From the NCBI GenBank assembly GCA_017562135.1, contig QEYB01000026.1, forward strand, positions 372,001 through 436,000: DNA of 64,000 nucleotides, in the 5' to 3' direction. The translations under genes and the position numbers were made by a program. Within the stretch, counting starts at the first letter, position 1; each line of letters starts with the position of its first letter. The notes under the pieces were generated by a model that was given only the letters and a program-made list of their open reading frames with translations, had not been told where the DNA came from and did no database searches. The stretch is from Dipylidium caninum. Lineage: Eukaryota > Platyhelminthes > Cestoda > Cyclophyllidea > Dipylidiidae. Positions 1-11,194 of this stretch are shown piece by piece.

Positions 1-1679
1 GGACACTCATTCATTTTTAAATTCACGTTTTGAGATTGTGACAGAATATGCCCTGTAGCGTATTGCAATCAGTTGCTCGGTCAAAATTACATTTCTTACC
101 ATTCAATTGCAGGTAGTCCTAGGTGTGGCCACTGTTGTATGCCGTCCACTTTTAATTCATTGGCACCATAGGGGCTGGAATTTGTGCCCCTTGAATAACT
201 GCAACGGTTATTGGTGTTACCTTTCACCTCCATTTAGCGCAGTGTTGATGAACTTTGTGTTTGCTAGTAATAACATTGGATGGCACAGTGGCTATTGCCT
301 ACTTCCACTCTCCTTGAAACGTATCAACCCACTGGTGTCAGCATTTGCGCAGTGTGGTTTCTCAGCTGATCAGTAAAAATAAAGTTAACTAATCACTTTA
401 ATGCGCACCTAAACAGATGAAAAGTGTGCCCCTTGCCTCTTAGCTCAGGAGATTTGCCTAGTATTGCAAGGATGACCCCTCAATTTGCCGAGCTGACAAT
501 TTCAACACGGTTGCCTACTTAATTGGAGGGTGGGATTCCGCGGGAAGAAGCCATTCTGCTCATAATTTGTTTCTGACTGTTAAAAATCTTGTCTAGGGCA
601 TTCGTTTTGAGCTACTTTTAGCTTGCAGCAGGGAAAATGAGTCGATCTAAATCAACTGGAGAGTTGAGGAGTGTACACTAGTTACCTTACTGCATAAGGG
701 GAAGGCAATAGAAGTCCTCTTAGCAAAAAAACACCCGGAATGTCTAAGTGTCCACGACGCGGAATGCGTGGGATTTCTAGCCAGTCAAGTAAAAAGTTCT
801 AAATTTATAGACGATGCCCATCGGATGTTGAAGTGGCCAGTTGTCGGGCGCTTACGCAATTCACTTGCGTGGACGTTTTATGGAGTAGTGAATTAGCTCG
901 GATATCCTTTCTTATGAAGGGTCACTGTGTAATAGCACAAAAATTTGCCCCATGCTACAAATTGTGTTATCTTCAAGAGCTGGAAATGTCGTCGAACAAA
1001 GTTCCTATGGTAGTGATGACGATAAGGGTAAACAGCTCTTGTTGTTCTGCGATTATTACCCCAAAGATAGGCAGGTGAATTCCTCACTTGATGGCGTTTG
1101 AGAATAATCTGAAGGTGGATTGGAACAGAAGCATTTCTGGAAAGCTAATTTAATGGGCAACTGGTAATAAGACTAGCTTGACTTTATAATCTGATGCTTT
1201 AACATGTGCAGACTTGTTTCTCTGCTGCCATTCCCACGTGCATCAAGTATTTCTCAAAGCCCTTCCCATCACCTTAGATGAAATGTTGCTACCCCACTCA
1301 AAGTGGAGGAATTTTATTTGCGCAGATATTCTCCTCTCGCCTCAAAGTATTTCACCAAATGTTGGTCAGGGAGTGCGATACTTCATGAAATAAATTCACT
1401 TGTGTAGGCATTAATGCAATTACAAACCATCACTCCCAACCGTATGTCGGTCACAATTTTGGAGAGTAGCACGGTGTCAACTGTCTCGAGTCAACAGTTA
1501 TTTGCTTAAGCTCAGCAGTAAAACGTAACTGTGGGGAGAGACAAGAGCAAACAGCAATATGCCACTTTTTGGATGAGAATGCACCTTCTAAAACTTTTGT
1601 AAGACTTGTGAATCGTAGTCTTATGGGAGGGAAACAATCGCGATGAGAAGAAGGGCGAGGAATTTGACCGTTTTTACAG
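1..1679. other. No gene recognised; probably intron of the EVI5-like gene
   Basis: I see no coding segment here that I can support. Short open frames occur on both strands, but none resembles a known domain and none joins in phase to the exon at about 1680. The EVI5-like gene that follows lacks its TBC domain, so this stretch is most simply a large intron of that gene. Confidence 0.5.
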
Positions 1680-4600
1680 TTACTTCTGTGCACTTTCATC
1701 CTGGATAGGTGTCAACTACGTGCCCCAACTGCTCGGAGCGGGACGATGAAACCACCACCTCACAGACGCCGGACGCCGCCAACATCGGGGGCGGAGTCCT
1801 GGGTGTCATCTCCGTTTTCGCCAGCCTCGATGACGCGAAATTCAGACGATCGGCTTCTTGTCGAGACAATTCACCAACTTGAGACGGACCTCGTCCGACT
1901 ACGCGTCCGCGAGTCCGAATGCCATTCGGCTCTGCGTGATGCCAGGGAGCGAATCCGCCTTCTCGAAGAGGTATCGTCTTTTTACAGCTCCTCTTCCGAC
2001 CAGACATCCCGTTTATGGCAAACTCACAGTACCATCCTCAAAAGTTACTGAAAATCAGGAATTGGAGCACTAATTTGAGTTTGGCGTTGTATAACACCTT
2101 AAATCTGCCCATCATCCGAGTGATAGCGCTCCTACCGATATTTTACATGTACCCTACTCACTCCTATGATGAGGCTACTTTGAGTTAACGAATGGCAACG
2201 CTAAGGCACTCCCCCCCCCCCCCTCCACGAGACGAAGTCACGTTGTAGCATCGCATTCACGTGGTGAGAATGTGTAAGGATTTGAGCCTGTACTCTTACA
2301 TTGTTTCACATAAATGTAATGTCACTCTGAATATGAGTTGACTGTGACTGGCCTTAGTAGTCAGGCATTAAATTCTACTATTCCGCATCTCACTGGCTGT
2401 TATATTTAACCAGATGAGCTTGATGTACGATGTCACACCTGAATATGATATGAAGAATAGAATGGACGACCTTTGCTCAAGGTTATTTTGACCAGCAAAC
2501 CATTCTAGAATGGAGCTGAAATATTTTAACCGCTTTCAGTAGAGTATACACTTTACCTTATGCCAAAAACCCATGATCTTTCCCCTGTCTGTTAGGAATT
2601 AATTCCTCCAACGTCATTACGTAGGGATAAACCTTGCACAAATTTCTTTGCAAACGCTTTTGAACAAGGAACACTGAAGTTGAAGAGACGATCCACCGTC
2701 TGCACGACTAGCGTTTATAAGCGTACATGATGCCTGTAGCAGTTATTTCATATTACATTTGACCTAATAGAAATTGGAGTCGGCGGAAAGAGAGCCAGAA
2801 GAACAGATCGAGGTTCTGCACAGTGAGTTGATGAAGGTGAAGCTGCGGGAGGCAGAGGGACTTCTAAAGCAGAAGGAGCTTCAAGATCGAGTGGAGGGTA
2901 TTCAGACACTGTGGGAGAACCATCTGGCCCTGACGACAAGTGGCAGCAGCACAGGTTCGAAGGCAGATTCTACTGCTATCAACGGGACCCTGTCCACCGG
3001 GTTTCTGCGCGTCAGTGCAGGACTGATTCAGTCGAAATTGCGCGGAAAGTTGGCAGCCACCTCATCGGCCGACAATGCACACCACCTCTCTGACCGCTTA
3101 CTGGAAACCAGACTTTACTGTCAAATCGCGGAGCTCCAGCAAAAGGTTGTCCTATCAAGTCATTCAGTCAGATGTGCGCTCCCGTAGGGTGACCTACATG
3201 ACTTGCATTGACTTAGCCGACCTTAAAATGAAGATATCCATTCATCTTCCGATTAGATTACCTCTGCGGTGACTGTTAAAGGGAACACTTTAGCTTACAT
3301 TAAAGGGTTACTCAGGTAGTATAGAGAAACATTCGAGCGTTATTTTTGAATATTTCACCATTGTTTCCAGAAAAATGGAAATAATTGAATGAGATCATTA
3401 CTGCTGCGGATATTGTGCTCCTTCACGATTGGTGCTCGAACAATTCCAAAAATGTTTCTCATCTGTCAAAAACTAAATGATCAACTTTTATTAAACACAT
3501 AAAACTCCCGATAAAATAAGCTAGACTGTTTGCTAACCAATTGAGACCTTCAATTGGCTCTGGGACTTCAAAAAGCCTTTTATCCTTCGCTGACGTAGAT
3601 CCAAGAATTGACCTCTCAGGTGGAGATTGCTGATCGACAGGCAGCTCGTAGGGACGAACAAATGAGCGATTTGACAGAGAAGGTAGAACGCAGCGTTTTG
3701 CGCGAGGCTGCGCTGCGGGCAGAGCTGAAAGAGGCAGAGTGTCGCTGTGCCGATCTTGAAACAAAGGTGAGTTTTTCCTCCCCTTACTCGAGATAGGTCA
3801 ACAATGCTTGACAAATGCTTTTGGTGTCTAGTTTAAGAAATAAAGTAAATGCATCAGCCGGCAACCAAATCACAGTCTTCGATTCTACTAATCTTCTGTT
3901 GGATCAGAAAACGCGATTTTCGAATTGGTGATCATAGGTGGTTAAATAGCATGGGAACTGCGTCCTTGTCTTAGTATCCTAGTCAAGTTAATGGATGAAA
4001 AACGCATTCTTGCGTTAGATGCCCTTATAAGAAAGCATTAGTCTTCATTGGAACATCCCACTTTTTAGATTAATTAGAGGTGTGTGTGAGGCCTTATTAA
4101 CGCATCCACATAATGTACTTCACTACAAAGGGAAAACTGTTATTTGGCCTAGCATTCTAGAATTAAGGATTAAGAGGCATTATTGAAACTAGGTTTAGTC
4201 AAAATAACAACGAAACGACTTATTGCAAATAAAGCAATTGTTTCTACAAAAGTGATCAGAGCGTCACTCAAGATTTTCAAAACACTATTTGTAGAGCGAA
4301 AATAATTGTCTATAGATTTCTATTATTAGAAATGGTTCATGATTTTACTATGTCCAATCCTTTGGGCGGACAAAAAATGCACCTTTGTATGTCCACTCTT
4401 TATGGGAGAGATCTGTGACAGGCAGGGCATCTTCTTCATTTGATAAGGATTACGCGAAATGATACTCATCGAGGCACGAAGTCTCACGCCACAGAAGCCC
4501 TACGTAATCATGCAGTCACGAATGGACCTCTTCGCCCTCAATGGGAGGTGTCGATTACGCCGTGGCGTCTTGACGACTTTTTTTAACATATCGTCAGCTC

Positions 4601-5481
4601 CCCATAACCCATTTGCGAATAGCTACCCAAGAAAATTCGTAAAACGAAAACAAAAGAAACTCCGGACCGAGACAGTCACACATTTGAGAAATAACTAAAT
4701 GTTATTACATAAATTTCACTAGCATAGTCGCCGCTGTTACAACTATAATCCCAAAATTTTGGCATTCGCATAAAAATACAAACATTAATTTTTTAGTATG
4801 TGGGTAAAACAGGCACAGACGTGTTTTTGTTCTCTATGGCTTAACAGTCTCTGCAGGTCTATTCTACACAGTTACTCGTCTATAATTTATACGACAGTCC
4901 TTCAAAGTCTAGATTTACAAAACGGAATATTAATGAAAAAATTGGGACGAAACAGATTCACTCTTATTGTTGAGCTGTTAAATAATGACAGACCAGTTTT
5001 CACGTGAAATTGGGCTTTTCCTCTGCTACCGGCTCAATTTAAGGATGTATAATGATTTAGTGCCATTTCCACTTTTTATCGACGCCAGCGAAAGTCTGAC
5101 GCGATTCTTTGGCGCATCCGAGAGATCGAGCTCTCGTCCCAGATTGCCGAATTGAGGCAGCACTATTCGGAGTTGGACTGCCTGCATGATGTGGAGCACG
5201 CTTCCAGAGCCCTGCTGCAAGATCATACGACGCGCAGCCTGTTGAGCGGTTCCTCCTCGATCGCACCCACTCCCGAAGTACAACGAAGCCGAGGCGAAAG
5301 AGGGGGACAGGCGAAAGTAGAGACGACATCGGGAACACTAGAAGACCGCCTGTACACCACATGGAAGGACCTCCCTCCGGCCATCATGACAGAGTCCATC
5401 GGACCCTTAGAGGACCTTTGCATTCTTCCAGATGATCCTCTGATTACCAGCATTTACGTACACGAAGGCGAAACCAATTAG
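1680..5481 (+). CDS. EVI5: EVI5-like Rab GTPase-activating protein, 3' (coiled-coil) exons only
   Basis: Four exons: about 1680-1970 (left edge uncertain; nearest acceptor ends at 1679), 2771-3145, 3620-3766 and 5089-5481 (TAG stop). All junctions are phase 0. The peptide is almost wholly charged alpha-helical coiled coil with recurring 'LREAE/RESE' blocks: SELMKVKLREAEGLLKQKEL in exon 2, VLREAALRAELKEAE in exon 3 and RIREIELSSQIAELRQHYSE in exon 4. This is the layout of the C-terminal half of EVI5/EVI5L, where an N-terminal TBC domain (outside this window) accelerates GTP hydrolysis by Rab proteins such as Rab11, and the coiled coil targets it to endosomes, centrosome or midbody. The protein ends in a Ser/Glu-rich tail, as in EVI5. 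The donor of exon 2 (GTTGTC) is weak. The gene converges on TMCO1. Family assignment is by recalled motif similarity, with no alignment run; another TBC/coiled-coil protein is the main alternative. Confidence 0.75.
2211..2223. repeat. Poly-C run (13)
   Basis: Thirteen consecutive C in the intron between EVI5-like exons 1 and 2. The length is likely to be unreliable in assembly. Confidence 0.9.
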
Positions 5482-5558
5482 TGCCCAGTGCAACTGAGAA
5501 GTACGCACCGCAAGTCTTTCACATACAACCACACACCGCTGGCTAGAGGTGTGTGATT

Positions 5559-5578
5559 CCCCCCCCCCCCCCCCCCCC
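5559..5578. repeat. Poly-C run (20)
   Basis: Twenty consecutive C, 78 bases after the EVI5-like stop codon, so probably inside its 3' UTR. The true length may differ, since such runs are error-prone. Confidence 0.9.
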
Positions 5579-6010
5579 TCATAAGCAACCACCCAGGCAA
5601 TTGAAGACGTCCACATCCTATCATTCGAGTGTTCAACTCATCACTTTTCGGTGTTTCCTCTCACACTAGCTATCGATTACTTGTCTCGTTTGTTGGATCC
5701 CCTTGGGTCGTTTACTAATTCCAGTAAATATCATAAATTAATTTCAGATGAGTAAAGTGAAACCTACGCATGTAGGGGGAATGACGTCATCCCAATGCAT
5801 GTTAAATTACTATAAAAGTTGAATCAAACCATTCTGCAGTTAACACAAGCCACCTTCCACAATAACACCCAAAGTTCTCACAATTCTCGTTTTCAAAAAT
5901 ACTGGGAGATGGGCACTTATGACTGTCGCCTATACAAGCTCGGAGGGCATGTAAACAAATAAGCAATACAAACATAAGTGGCTTGGAAAAATCACACGAT
6001 TTCATACAAA

Positions 6011-7154
6011 TCAACTGGAAGAGCCGTAGGCATTCTGATTTGCTGCACGCGATGGACAGAATCCGAGCATCTTTTGAACGTTCTAAGAGATAACAGAAAG
6101 TACGCTATATCGCGCACAAGTAATTTATTCGAACGGGAAAAAGACGTTACCTGACGGATTGACATCGTACATATAATGTAAAGGAAAATAAAGGAACAGT
6201 CCGTGAAGTCACTTCCGTGGAGATTTCTGTGTGACATTCCATACAACCAGGAAATCGGCGTAAAAGGCAATTTGCAGACAACACGACCGTCAAATCTGAA
6301 ATGGATTGCATACATTAGGAGATTCTCAAAGTAAGAGGAGAAATTGTTCGCTTCTCAACATACATAGTGCTGCAAACGCTGAAAAAGGAAGTGAAAATCA
6401 CAGCTGTGGCGAACATAGACTTTATTTTGACCGCATTGAGGTCACGCATAAAAACCTTCAGGCGCTCCTCCTGTTTTTCTGAAACCACATTTAAGTTCGA
6501 AAGGAAATAACCATACCCAGTCTCTTCTTCGCAGCCTTGTCAATTTTATTTTCCGAGGTTGTATCACGCTGTTTTTCAACTACCCAACCAGTATAAGGCT
6601 AAAATTACATACGCTTCTTCGAGTGCTTATCCACTTCAGCCTGAAGCTTTTTGTATTTGTCAGTTCGATATACAAGTAACCAGGTGATTCCTTAAATAGA
6701 TAAAGGAAAATCAGCGACGGTTTGCATTATAAGAACTTCAAAAGATTCACAATGAAAAAGTTTTGCTACGCAAAATGTCTAAACATATGACGGTGAACGA
6801 TAAAAGGTAGCACCACATATGCCTGACAAGATGAGTAATTATAAAATTACGTCATTCGACAAGAGAGCTAGTGGATGGTACGAAATGTAAACACACTAAA
6901 CTAGTACTAAGTCAGAGTTGCAACCATGAAAATAAGTTTAAAGGACGTGGGTTCTTAATAAGAAGTAAAAAGGGAGTCAGAGAGCGAATAAGTACTACGA
7001 TCGAAAATACTCAAGAAAACTCGCATAGGGTGGTTATGTGAGCATCACGAACCGAAGGGCTTATATAAAATAAATGTGAACTAACAAGCACACCTTCACC
7101 AAGAAATGCAGTGAAAACTGAGATGCAAATAATGGCCAGCGTATCACCCAGCAT
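6011..7154 (-). CDS. TMCO1: TMCO1, ER calcium-load-activated channel / multipass translocon subunit
   Basis: Six exons on the minus strand: 7154-7094, 6690-6613, 6579-6517, 6478-6364, 6295-6151 and 6082-6011 (TGA). They total 534 nt, or 177 residues; human TMCO1 has 188. Phases agree at every junction. Order: first membrane segment after the start (MLGDTLAIICISVFTAFLGE), basic coiled coil with WLLVYRTDKYKKLQAEVDKH, second membrane segment (SMFATAVIFTSFFS), then the signature FDGRVVCKLPFTP and SHRNLHGSDFTDCSFIFLYI, ending in PSRAANQNAYGSSS. TMCO1 is a conserved ER membrane protein of the DUF106/Oxa1 superfamily. It is reported as a Ca2+ channel that relieves store overload and as a component of the multipass translocon. 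Introns are 403, 33, 38, 68 and 68 nt. The gene is divergent from HAGH and convergent with the EVI5-like gene. I found no canonical poly(A) signal close after the stop. Confidence 0.95.
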
Positions 7155-7682
7155 CACTCCGCCTTGCGATTTAAAATGTACCGCTGAAAGGGAAAAGGTC
7201 TGATAGACATGCATTACGTGAAAGTACACAGAAAATGCTCAAAAATTGGAGTACCACGTATATGCATAATGGGTCAAAGAAACAATTTTTGTTTTCGTCC
7301 ATACAACAACATTCTTTTGTCCGTACTGAATTTGTGGTGCCTCAAGAGCATAAGACGGTTTTTATTTTATTCGATCGTATTTTTCTTCGTAACCCATTAG
7401 GCGGCTACGCTGCAAGACCATTATCGATTCGTCATTAGGCACGATATGGAATGGAAAGAAATGTAGTATCTAGTTACATGAAGCTCGAAAGCTCTATGGA
7501 AGGCATTTTTTACTGGAAACTTGTCTATGCAGCAGTTGTGAACACTTCGATGCAGTACTTAGACGGCGGAGATAAATCTAGCAATTAAAGCTAGACGGAT
7601 ACATCTTCACTATTTTTGTTCTACATTTACAGTGTATTTTAATTTTTACTTTTATTAATTCATTCCCGTTAGAAATACTTTG
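7155..7682. promoter_or_regulatory. Divergent intergenic region between TMCO1 and HAGH
   Basis: These 528 bases separate the start codons of two genes transcribed away from each other, so both promoters and 5' UTRs should lie here. I see no convincing TATA box at a defined distance and no coding segment. A bidirectional promoter is inferred from the arrangement only. Confidence 0.5.
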
Positions 7683-8791
7683 ATGATCAGCTGCGCGCGC
7701 GTTCTGGCCCACCGCCTCTGTGGAATTGCTCCCCAGTTCCTTGGCTCCATGCACGTCCTAACAGTCCCAGCCCTGTCAGACAACTATATGTACTTGCTAG
7801 TTGAAGAAAAAACAAAGGTGAGCTGAGTCTTATTATTGGCCTTCACGCCTTCCTCTTAGCACATACTAGTCCTGTGTTCGCTGCGGCTACAGAGATCCGT
7901 ATGACCCCATTCGTTTCATTCATTTCCTTGTCATGCTTACTAACTTAATGGCAGCACACTATTGGAAGTGTTTTTGGGACTCATAAGCAATGGTTTGATA
8001 GTAAAGGCTATTTTGAATTTCAGCAATGCGCTGCAATTGACCCGGTGGAACCTCCCAAGATCTTGTCAGAAATTAAAAACAGAGGTCTAACACTGTCGTG
8101 CATTCTTACCACACACCATCATTGGGACCACGCTGGTGGCAACTCAGAACTGTTGAAATCTCTATCATCTCCTATACCTGTGTATGGAGGCAGCTCTAAG
8201 GTAGACGCTGTCACTGTACAAGTTGCACATGGTACAAAAATTGCAATTGGCAGTGATATTTCTGTGAAATGTTTGCACACGCCCTGTCACACAAGAGATC
8301 ATATATGCTATTACGCCACTGAGAGGAATCACTCCGAAGGTTTTGTTTTTACCGGTGACACATTATTCCTCGGTGGTTGTGGTAGATTCTTCGAGGGCAA
8401 TGCGCAAGAAATGTATGTCTCGCCACCTTCAATGGAACTCAATTTTTTATTTGGACTCCACTTTTCTAGTTATTTTAGGTACTATGCTCTTGTCGAAGTC
8501 CTCGGTAAACTTCCAAGTTCAACCAAAGTTTATTGTGGTCACGAGTACACTTTAAAGAACTTGAAATTCGCTATAACAGTGGATGGTGATAATGAAGCTC
8601 TCGCGGAGAGGTTGAAGAAATGCACAGAAGTACGTGCCAACCATGAGCCCACGGTGCCGAGCACGATAGCGGAAGAACTTGCAACAAATCCCTTCATGCG
8701 TGTTGTCGATCCCCATCTTCAGGCTAATGTCAAAGCAGATAATGCTATTAATGCAATGGATATCATTCGTCGTAAGAAAGATTCCTTTTAG
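7683..8791 (+). CDS. HAGH: Hydroxyacylglutathione hydrolase (glyoxalase II)
   Basis: Three exons: 7683-7817, 8024-8412 and 8479-8791 (TAG). They give 837 nt, 278 residues. Glyoxalase II hydrolyses S-D-lactoylglutathione to D-lactate and glutathione, the last step of methylglyoxal detoxification, using a binuclear metal site in a metallo-beta-lactamase fold. Visible motifs are VPALSDNYMYLL near residue 30, the metal site THHHWDHAGG (His76, His78, Asp80, His81), HTPCHTRDH, the bridging aspartate in TGDTLFLGGCGRFFEGN, and CGHEYT, followed by a C-terminal helical domain with EPTVPSTIAEE and NPFMRV. The intron at 8413-8478 (GTATGT...TTTTAG) is 66 nt, in frame and stop-free. It is called because its removal restores the family spacing between EGNAQEM and ALVEVLGKLP. 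The first 24 residues are Arg/Ala/Leu-rich and could be a mitochondrial presequence, with Met24 or Met25-region initiation giving a cytosolic form. Confidence 0.95.
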
Positions 8792-9330
8792 ACATATCCG
8801 CCGTTGCTTCCCCTTTATTACATTGCTATTTGTTGGTGTTAACGTGATTATTCAGCGAAGCTTAATTATTTTCCTATAATGGAATATGGTGAGGCGGTGC
8901 TTCAATGGCAGACTCTGGTTGGTCGTAAAAAGGGATAAGTATCAAGTTTTGCTGACCATTTTAAGTGTTCTCTTACATAATGTAACTGATTTAAGTATAG
9001 GTTGAATTACGGAATGACATTTATGGGTACTCTATTAACTTAAATCTGCTGCTAAAGGAAACACGGAAATCATATATTTCGTTCATATTTACTCAGAAGC
9101 TGTGTAGCTTTGTTAATTATGTAGCGCACTGTATCCCCCTGCATCTCTACGGTTGATAGAACTCGGGAGCCTTTTTCTTCCATATCCTACACGTCTTGTG
9201 CGGTACATGTTTTCTGCGAAGGAAAAAATAATCTAACCGTTCCTAATGGAGTATTTTGTCTCAACGTTTTCAAAATGAGTATGGGTTGCCATTTCTATAA
9301 AATTGTTATGTCTTTGAAATAGCCTAAAGG
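8792..9330. other. Convergent intergenic region, no gene seen
   Basis: AT-rich sequence between the HAGH stop and the last open segment of the Shisa-like gene. It probably contains both 3' UTRs and may hold a further 3' exon of the minus-strand gene. No coding segment is supported. Confidence 0.5.
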
Positions 9331-10205
9331 TCAGTGCAAATATTTCGATAGTCGAAAGATGTCACATTTACAAGTATTGCACCAAGTTGGTTGAATTCTT
9401 ACATTTCTTGGATATAAGATATCTGCCGGTTGTCGAGTATTTCCGTTGGGCCGGAGTCTTGCAGACACCAAAAGAAGAATCAGTGACATAGTTAGTAGCG
9501 TGGCTAACGCGCACCCAATTAAAACGGACGGAGATATTTTGAGAGATGGTCTAGTGGAAGGCGTTCGCATATGGTTTTTACTTGCCTTATTATTTGCATT
9601 CCACGCCTAAAAGTCAGAGGGTGATTTAAATAAGGAATGATAATAAGTAAAATATTGTTACACTGCTTCAAAGTCAAGGTCTATGCAAAATGATTTATTC
9701 ACTATGAAACGAATGAGATTTTAAGAAATAGACGGGTTTTGTGTTTCTAAAACACAAGGAGGCGGTTACCTGAATTCGCTCTCATTGCAACAATATTGGT
9801 TTCGCAAAGCGCCACAACAAAAAGCTTGCGTATTATCTTTTATAGGAAAGATGCGAGAATCCGGGCATATAATGTAGTCCCACTGGCCTCCAGATGTAGC
9901 GCAAAGAGTATGTGAAACTAGACAAAACGTTGGAAAGCATTTCGTAGGATTACATAGATGTTCTGGCCTCGTTATGAGAATCTTGAGGTCGGTAGGCACT
10001 CTTATCTGAGATAAGGTTTCGGTGTCCTTGAAGGACCGGAATTTCATGTATTTGGTTCTTTTGGGGGTAGTATTGTGTATTATGTTTATAATTAAACCTA
10101 CAGACCGCCTTTGCTTTCAATAACGAAGTGAGGTAAGGTTCCATTGTACGTTTGGCAAATAGTTAACTGGATGAGGACTAGAGCTATACCGATGCGGTGT
10201 TTCAT
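9331..10205 (-). CDS. Probable Shisa-like cysteine-rich single-pass membrane protein
   Basis: Three proposed minus-strand exons. Exon 1 (10205-10125) starts MKHRIGIALVLIQLTICQTY, a typical signal peptide; its donor is weak, so this exon is tentative. Exon 2 (10005-9770; acceptor TTATCTCAG, donor CAGGTAACC) is Cys-rich: CNPTKCFPTFC, then GGQWDYIICP, then AFCCGALRNQYCCNESE. Exon 3 (9550 to at most 9331) joins in phase and carries a membrane helix, VLIGCALATLLTMSLILLLV, then a basic RLRP stretch. A CC...YCC pattern ahead of one transmembrane helix is the hallmark of Shisa/VOPP1/WBP1-type adaptors, which in animals work in receptor trafficking. The 3' end is unsettled: a GTAAGA donor after 'ILYPRN' could lead to a further exon. 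The family assignment is from cysteine spacing only, so the protein could also be an unrelated secreted Cys-rich type. Confidence 0.5.
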
Positions 10206-11194
10206 GTCCTGTTTGAAATTGTGAAGGTAAACACATGGAGGCTGTTTTATTTGCTTAAACAAAGGTGAAGTTAACTTGAGAAGGCGTCAAGTTGAGAATT
10301 ACAGTCTAACTTACTACCAAGAATTTGATAAGAGCTGCGGAATGACTATAAGCTTAAGAAATTTCTATCACTTTATTAAACGTCCACAGCATATAGTGGC
10401 AGGCTTCACAGAAATAATTACCTCACGGTTGTTAAAGAATTTATCGTCAGGATGTTCTGCATGCCTCTTGGTTTTTAAAGCTCTATTGTTGTGTTAAATT
10501 TATGCAAAGATCGAACAACAAAAGCTGCACTTTCGGAGCTCTACCTGTGCGAAGCTCCTATATCGAGCAGATTGTAATTGATACCAGTAATCCTCCGTTC
10601 CTTCTCATCCTATACTCCCTAAGCCGTGCTCTGCGCCAATGAAGTAAATTCCGCAATGTTTCAGTTCTGCTGAAATGAAAAGAAATGCTCATGGTGGTTC
10701 ATTTCTCGAATTCGATTTTTTGTGGAAAACTAGGGAAGGCGACCAGTATATGGTTTATCTTCCCTAGTTTAAGTAATCATTCCCCTCATGTAAAAACCGC
10801 CGACAAACTGTTGGAGTCGCCCCACACTCCCAGATATAATCGCTAAGCCTGTGGCCTGACCTAGGCCGTCTTTTAACAGGTATGGCACCAGAACATGTTA
10901 TCCGCATATCGCTACTGTAATATGCCTTATCGACAGAAAGTCCCGCTCTATCGAACTTTATCACTGTTCTCGTTAGCGATTCACACTGTATTTGCATGCG
11001 TTCAACCCAGTAGTATGTCCCAGAGGGATGTACCACTTGTGCATTACTATATATAATATCACTAGTTACAAATTAATATTCGTAGCGTGTCTATCGAAAT
11101 CTAGCCCTGTTGGTGTAAATACATTTTTTATAGAAAAATACAAGTGGCTTTAATAAAATAATGGTACAACAATAAAGTTCACATGACCACATAC
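10206..11194. other. Intergenic, no gene seen
   Basis: About 1 kb of AT-rich sequence with short unsupported frames on both strands. It should contain the promoter of the Shisa-like gene and the 3' UTR of ERCC6L. I found nothing else. Confidence 0.5.

Noticed and set aside
1696..2007. 103-codon minus-strand open frame
   Set aside because: It lies antisense to the first EVI5-like exon and looks like a shadow of GC-rich coding sequence.
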